64,000 nucleotides of DNA from Bactericera cockerelli (taxonomy: Eukaryota > Arthropoda > Insecta > Hemiptera > Triozidae), in contig CM044964.1 in NCBI GenBank assembly GCA_024516035.1, positions 23,370,455 to 23,434,454 on the forward strand, given 5' to 3'. The position numbers and the translations under genes were made by a program. Below the pieces are notes generated by a model. The model saw only the letters and a list, made by a program, of their open reading frames with translations, was not told where the DNA came from and did no database searches. Below, in pieces: positions 43,501-51,000 of this stretch (positions are counted from its first letter, which is position 1; every line of letters starts with the position of its first letter).

Positions 43501-46500
43501 ATCTTGCTAGTAAAGACATTCTCCTGAAGAAAGGTTCTGGTTGCATGTACTGCCCCTCACATCCACCTTTAGTAGCAAATCCAACTTGTTGAGGATTGAG
43601 GTAGTTGCTAATTTGATCACGAACAGCTTTACATCCGATCTTTGATACCAAACGACGTAGAGTACATCCTACCGCAATAGGTCTGATTCCTCCTGACTTT
43701 TTTTCGAGGGCGCATATTGTTGCTCCATATAAAACTGTAGTAACACTCTTGTTGACATTACCAGAAAGAAGAAAATTGCTAAATTTTGTCAATGAAGTTA
43801 ACAATTTCTGTGCAGCATCTCCATTGCTTATTGACAGCAGGTCTTTCAAATGTTGGGGACGTATGCCGTCGACTCCAGCAGAGGAACCATTAGGGAAAGC
43901 AAAAACTCCTTCTTGTACTTCTTTTTCAGAAACTGATAAACAGCCTACGCCGAGAGTTGGAGGCTCTGGGAGAGATAACAAACGACTAGGAGACGGGTGC
44001 TTGGCTTTCAACTTTGTGAAAGTTTCGTCATTGTCAATCGCTAAAGAATCAGAAGAAGATAGTATTTTGACAGCACCTCTCACATCTCCGTCGGAAATTT
44101 TCGACTCAATACGATTTGAAAGAGAATATGTTTTGCGTTTCGGTTTAGCTGGATGATCAATGTGTGGTAATGACTGAGAAGAATCGTATTTAGCTGCGTT
44201 ATTTTTGACAGTTTGCGTGAGGTTTTTCGCATTCTCAGGGACGTGAAGTGCATTGAATGCAAAGCAAAAGAGATTAGTCCAAGCACTAATCGAATTTGTT
44301 AAGCAATTGTCCAGGAGTTTTGATAATTTCAAGGCTACAGTCATTCTAGCTCCTTTGGGGATGCGTTTTATTATTTTCACTTGTCTTTTTAAAATACCCA
44401 AAGATCTAACAAAAGTTTCAAAATCTGTTTCTGGTGTATTGTTACTTGCTTGTTCTACAATAATGTCTAAATCGGACAGATAGTCTTTATGTAGACGGCC
44501 ATAGTGAATTCGTAGACCTCGTTTACCTTTGAAAGTTTTCAAAATCTGATCTTGTGGACAACGAGGGCAGGTAACACTTGAGGTTGTATCATCATGAGAG
44601 ACATAATTATCTGTGTTTGTCTGTATTATGGATGTTAAACAAGTTGTACAGAACCATTTCTCACTTGATGAAAGGACACTTTCAATTTCTTCTCTTGATA
44701 GGGCTGCACAACGGCCATGATACCATATTTGACATTCGTCACATTGAATAAGATCCTCATTTACAAAGTCACTATTGAGGCAAGGACATGGTTTGTTCAC
44801 TTGATTCGATAAAACGCTTTGTTCCATTGAAAAATCAACCAAACATAATTGGAAGAATAAAAGGCATTTTCGAAAAACAGTTAAAAAAATTGTCAAGTAC
44901 TAAATTTTCGAATTATTTTCAGAATTTCAGAATTTCGGGAGCAGACCGGTTTTAGATGTTTTAGATGTTAGATTTGTATTTTATCATTATAATCCATTTA
45001 ATCATGTAACTGCAACTATTCAATGGTTGCGTTTGATTACATAAAAAAATATTATTATCTGACCTGGTTGCAGGGTTTTCAGTGAAACCCTTACAATTAA
45101 AACTGCGACCTAATTAGATCTATTGTGACCAGTACATAATATATTTCAAAGGTAAAACATTTCTTCAAGCTCACTACCGAGACGAAGCGTGCATCTGCTT
45201 TTGTGACCATTTGATTCTATTTAGTTTTAACGTCCTGATTTGAGATAGATAGTCAGGACGGTGGTTTTACCCTCCATTCGCTGGGAATCGTCCCAGCTAC
45301 TCATATTAACCTCACCCAGACAGTTTAGAGCCGGAAATGCCAGCCTCACGTGTTTGAAGGAAACAGAATTTCCTTAAGTCTTCCCCAACCGGGGATCGAA
45401 CTTCCCCTACGGGCTAGTCTCATATTATTGAAACAAAAAAAAAAAAAAAATGAAAATAATAACAATCAGAGCCGCAGAGAGAGCATGTGTAAATAAACAT
45501 AGGAAATATCTCCATCTAGAACGACAGAATTACATTTTGAAAGCTTTTGCAATTGCAACAATGGGGCCGATTTGTAAAGAAGCTAAACAACGGCTAGAAG
45601 AACTGAAAAGATCCATTGTAAAAAAGACTGGAGACCCAAGATCGGGAAATTATTTGCTGCAACAGATCAGCCTTGCAGTTCCACGAGGCAATGCTACAAG
45701 CGTTTTGGGTTGTCATCCAAATGATGATGTCCTGAATAATGTTTTTTATGTTTAATAAAATATACTACAAACGTCTATTAAAAAAAAATCAGAGCCAAAA
45801 AATATTTTTTTTGCAAAAACAACGAACACAATATTTCCAATTTCTACAAATACTAGAAATTCATCTGAAGTAAAATTTTGTACCAATTTGGGATGTGTAA
45901 TATCGGGTCCAATGAGTAGGGATCGGCTTTGGGACGGAAACTCCGCCAGAAGTGTCTTCAGAGTGTTGAAATCGGCGGCCAACTGTCTAGGAGAGACAGA
46001 CGTGTTGAATTGGTGCAGGAAGGCGTTGGGCTCTGAAAGAAGTTATGCATGTGAATAAATAAATCTCCTTTTTAGTTTAACCCTTCAAGTCCGAAAACTA
46101 TTTTTATAGTTTTTCTATTTTTCTACTGCATATGTCGTTACATATTTGTAACAGTGAACTTTCTGTGGCCATAGGTTGATTCGACTATTATGAAGCACTA
46201 AAAATGTGTTATATGTGTACTGTTATATTGTTTTTAATATTAAAAAGAAATACGCTGACACGTGTTTTGTGTTACATATATGTAACGCCAGTACTTGAAG
46301 GGTTAAGCAAGTTTTAAGCCCTAGTTATCAAGATTATTTGTAATCAGTCTACAACTGCAGTTGTGAAATAAATTAAGATTAAAGGCATTTGGCTCTGAAA
46401 GAATAATAACAATATCACCTTATTAATCTGCGTGATTGGGTCTCGTAAGTCCCGTTATTCCGGACGAGTTTTTTTCAGTATTTTAAATCGTAACGACAAA

Positions 46501-48012
46501 TTCTTTCGGGATAACACAACTCCAGGCCAACCGGTAAATAGGAAAAAGGTTTTTTCTTCTTCGGTGTTTACTATTTGCGTAAAGTTCAAAATGTACGGGA
46601 ATGCCTCGAGTGTAGAGTAGGGTCGGGTCTAGAGTAGGGTTAGGGAGTCTAGTGAAGGGTTAGGTAAATATAAGGCCATGCCTCCTTAAATCCGGCCGTT
46701 CATTGTGAAAAATAATTTTACCATAGTAAATAAAATAAACTAAAACCAGCTAACATCAATGAATTGAATACACCAATTTTCGTAAGGTTATCGAGTATCG
46801 AGTTTCTGAAGTATACGTAAAAAAATATCAACTACTAAACAATGGTGTTTACCATTCCCAAGCTGCCAATCATTGTCCAACCCTTGTTCCTCGCAGAACC
46901 TCAGCAAGTCTGCAGCGTTGGACGAATCCCATTGGCTCTCAGTCTGTCTCATTTTTCCACCAAAAGTTTCACTATCCCAAGGGGTCTCCTTTGCCCCACT
47001 TTTAGGTTTTCCACACTGAGTCACAGTGACCCTGGTCTTCCCGATTCCGGTTTTCATGTTACTTTGACTGGCGGCCTTCCTCTTCAGTGGTCGAGATGGA
47101 GCGATGGAAAGAGGATCTTTAGACTCTTCGGTCCTATAGAGCACGTTCAGGTCAAACAAGAGTCTGGTGTTTGTCTGGCGGGCGAACTTGTGAACGGCCA
47201 ACCAGTCATCACCTGGAATAGAAGACGTCCAGCGAGGTTAGCACAACAAGCCTCTTGTCAGACAGTGTCGATGGGACGTTGAATATCGTTGGCGTTAGGA
47301 AGGGCATCCAGCCGTAACATGCTCCACCCTACCAACCTCAATGAGGTTGAACAAATGCCGACCCCAATAGCAACATAAGTTAATATGGGATAAAGACAAG
47401 GGAGATATACATATAATGGTGTTACATCAATAAATGAGACTTACACAAATAAATGAGACTTTGTTTAGATTGTGAGAGTAAAGGGTTATTGTCATAGGCA
47501 ATAACCCCGCCCTTTAGTTAGGACATATGTATATATTTTATTTATTTTTTTCTTGTTTATATTATTAATACTGTCAATTTTATATTTAATTTTTACCATT
47601 GTTTGTCTGTATATATGTTCTGCTAATAAAGAGTTTCTAAATAAATAAATAATAAAAAAAATTGCAGGATAAACAGAGTATTGTATTGTATACCCTATGA
47701 TACTCGTATATACACGTAAAAGCTATAGTAGATATTATTGCGTGTATATGAGTGTGTATGCTTCCGCCACAAAAAAAAACAAAACGTCATTCCCACTTCC
47801 CTGCTCATTTCCTCATTTACAAACCTGTGAAGTAGGAAGTCGTATTCATGGCAGTAGACTCATAGACTGGCTGTCTACTGAACAGGAGGCTGTCCGCGGC
47901 ATTACCTCCTATTCTGAGGTAGGCAGGAGACAGGTGCTTGGTGAGGGAGATGAGAGTGGGATCGCTGTCGATTTAGAGAGACAGAGAGATGAGAGAGGGA
48001 TCACTGTCGATT

Positions 48013-48063
<51 letters not shown>

Positions 48064-51000
48064 GAGTGGGATCGCTGTCGATTTAGAGAGACAGAGAGAT
48101 GAGAGAGGGATCACTGTCGATTTAGAGAGAGAGAGAGAGATGAGAGTGCGATCGCTGTCGATTTAGAGAGAGAGAGAAAATGAGAAAGAAAGAGAGAGAG
48201 AGAAAGAGAGAGAGAGAGAAACAGAGAGAGAGAGAGAGAAAGAAAGAGAAAGAGAAACAGAGAGAGAAACAGAGAGAGAGAAACAGAGAGAGAGAGAGAG
48301 AAAGAAAGAGAAAGAGAAACAGAGAGAGAGAGAGAGAGAGCGAGACAGAGAAAGATAGAGTGAAAGAGAAGAGAGAGAGTGAGAGAGAGAGAGAGAGAAA
48401 AAGAGAGAGAGGGAGAAAGAGAAAGATAAGAGAGAGAGAGAAAGAGAGAGAGAAAGAGAAAGAGAGAGAGGGTGAGAGGAATGACAGTCAATTTGAAGTA
48501 TTGCAAAATTGTAGGTAATTAAATAAAGCTCAAGGGCCGAATTATGAAACAGGACTAGACTTAGCGCAAAATGAATAGTATTTTTCCCCATGTAATAAAG
48601 TACGCAATACGAGACTTAGCACCACAGAAGTATTACAAAAACGCCTATTAATTCCGCCCTTAGTCATAGAAAATACATTTCAAAATAAGAATAGTTAATT
48701 TTATAAAATAAAAGTTTTAAAAGTTATCATATTTGTGTAAATGACTTTTATGATATCACAACTACTCAAACTCGCTTTACTTATAAATCTACGCTGAAAC
48801 CGGGACTTGAACCAACGACCTCCAGGTTAAAAGTCCGCCACCTTATCGATCAAGCTACTGAGGTCGGTAAAATAATAATAATGAGCAAACAAGCGACATC
48901 AGGATCATGTGGGTTTTGGACAGTGACGTTACTACAGCATACTATCATAATATACTAGTATGACGTCACTAGCATGTATAGGAGTCATGAATGTATATGA
49001 CTGTACAAGCAGGCTGTCGCCCGCTTTGCGGGCCGAGGCATGGCCGTGAAAGCAAAAAATCCTTTTTCGCCAATGGCAGGTGTTGTAGTGGGAATTTCGA
49101 AAAATCCCGTCTTATTGCACATCTAGACTATACGACAAAGCTACCTACCAAATTTCAGCTTCCTAGGACTTACGGTTTGGGCTGTAGAGCGATGATCAGT
49201 CAGTGGTCAGTGGTCAGTGGTCAGTGGTCAGTGAGTGTCTTTGACATTTATATATAGAGATATGTATATGAGTCATGAATAGCCTGACAATGACTTAGGA
49301 CGCTGAGTTTAATATTATTAATTGATATTATTAGTTGAGCCAAATCAGGCCGCATGACTAAGATCTTCGAGTATAAGTACACTCACCGGAAGAATTAACC
49401 GGACACTTCCTGTTTTCCCCTTTAACACCGTGTATTTCCATGCGGCTGCAAAAGGTTGTAACTTCTACTGTAGATAACTTTTTTATATGACTTTTGTTTT
49501 GTATAAAAGAAAACAGATTAAGGATTTACACTCATTATAAGAAAAAATTCAGGAAAAATCATTGCAACTCATGGAAAGAAAAATTTAAAATTTCAATTTA
49601 CCGTATTTTTGAGATTTTTGAAACATCCTCAATGAATTGTGTTTTTTTTTAAATCCTTGTATTAGTAGGTCATGTTGAAATTGAAATCTTTAGGTTTTTG
49701 TATTTTTAAGAAAAATCGAATGATAAAAATAAAACAGTGAACTGAGTGTGTTCTAAATAAAACACCTCTAAAATTCTGTGTTTTGCAAGTTTACATTTGT
49801 CTTTCCATGAGTTGCAATGATTTTTCCTGATTTTTTTTCTTATAATGAGCTTAAATCCTTAATCTGTTTTCTTTTATACAAAACAAAAATCATCGGAAAA
49901 TGTTATCTACAGTAGAAGTTACAACCTTTTGCAGCCGCATGGAAATACACGGTGTTAAAGGGGAAAACAGGAAGTGTCCGGTTAATTCTTCCGGTGAGTG
50001 TATATTTTAATTTAAGATGTGTTTATTTCATATCGTAGACATGTGAAACAGGAGCTACTGTAGACGCTTGTGGTCGGTGTTGTAGCCTGCCCATCCCGTA
50101 GTATGCCTCTTCCCTTCTGATGGACGAGAAGTGACACTTCCGATTAAAGTGCTGGGTCGAAACGACCGCACCGGAAGGTATCCGTTACGAACAACTGTAA
50201 CCAAATTTAGTTTACAAGTTTTTTGTTGAACTCTGGGGATCGAACCTGGGACCTTCCGCATGGCAGGCGAGTGCTTAACCACTGAGCTCATTGCGCGCCC
50301 ACTACCTACAATATGAGTTGTAATCTAATTTTCTAAGGCATAAATTCAGTCTGGCTGGGGGACTATAAACAGGGAGTAGACCAGCAGTCTGGCTGGGGGA
50401 CTATAAACAGGGAGTAGACCAGCAGTCTGGCTGGGGGACTATAAACAGGGAGTAGACCAGCATTGGCTTGGTTCTGGGGGCCCATGTCAATTATTAGCCT
50501 CCTTGTAAAGACAGTGGTAGAAGTGCTGAGTCATCACTCCATACTGTCTGGCTACCATCGTTCACGATGACGCCATCCTATGATGATATGATGATAAATA
50601 ATCATAATAAGAAAAATAAACACTGCCAATTATGGACACAATACTTCCTCGTGATTGCTTCACATTGTAAACACGTGCCAATTTTGAGATTTTATAGAAA
50701 ATTACTTGTATCCCCAAAACGGCTGAATCGATTTTCTTCAAATTTGTTCTATATGGTAGAAAACCTTTTTTTCTACATTCTAGATTCTACAAAAATTCTG
50801 TATCGGCAAGTCGTGGTTCTTATTTTTTGAGTTTATTGTCCAAAATTTCGGATTTTCTTAAATATCAGAGTCAAATTATAATTAATTAAAAAGTAAATAT
50901 AAAAAACCTGTGTAAAACAATAATATGCATATACATACAAAATTTCATTAAAATCGGGTGTACCGTTCACGAGATATAAGCATTTAAGTAAAAAGTTAGT

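Noticed and set aside
45450..45755. Independent small gene of 101 codons
   Set aside because: It matches the C-terminal end of the nearby retroelement family and lacks any upstream domain or promoter sign.
48111..48591. Ser/Leu-rich and Arg/Glu-rich ORFs
   Set aside because: They are translations of the (GA)n microsatellite at the heparanase exon 2 acceptor.
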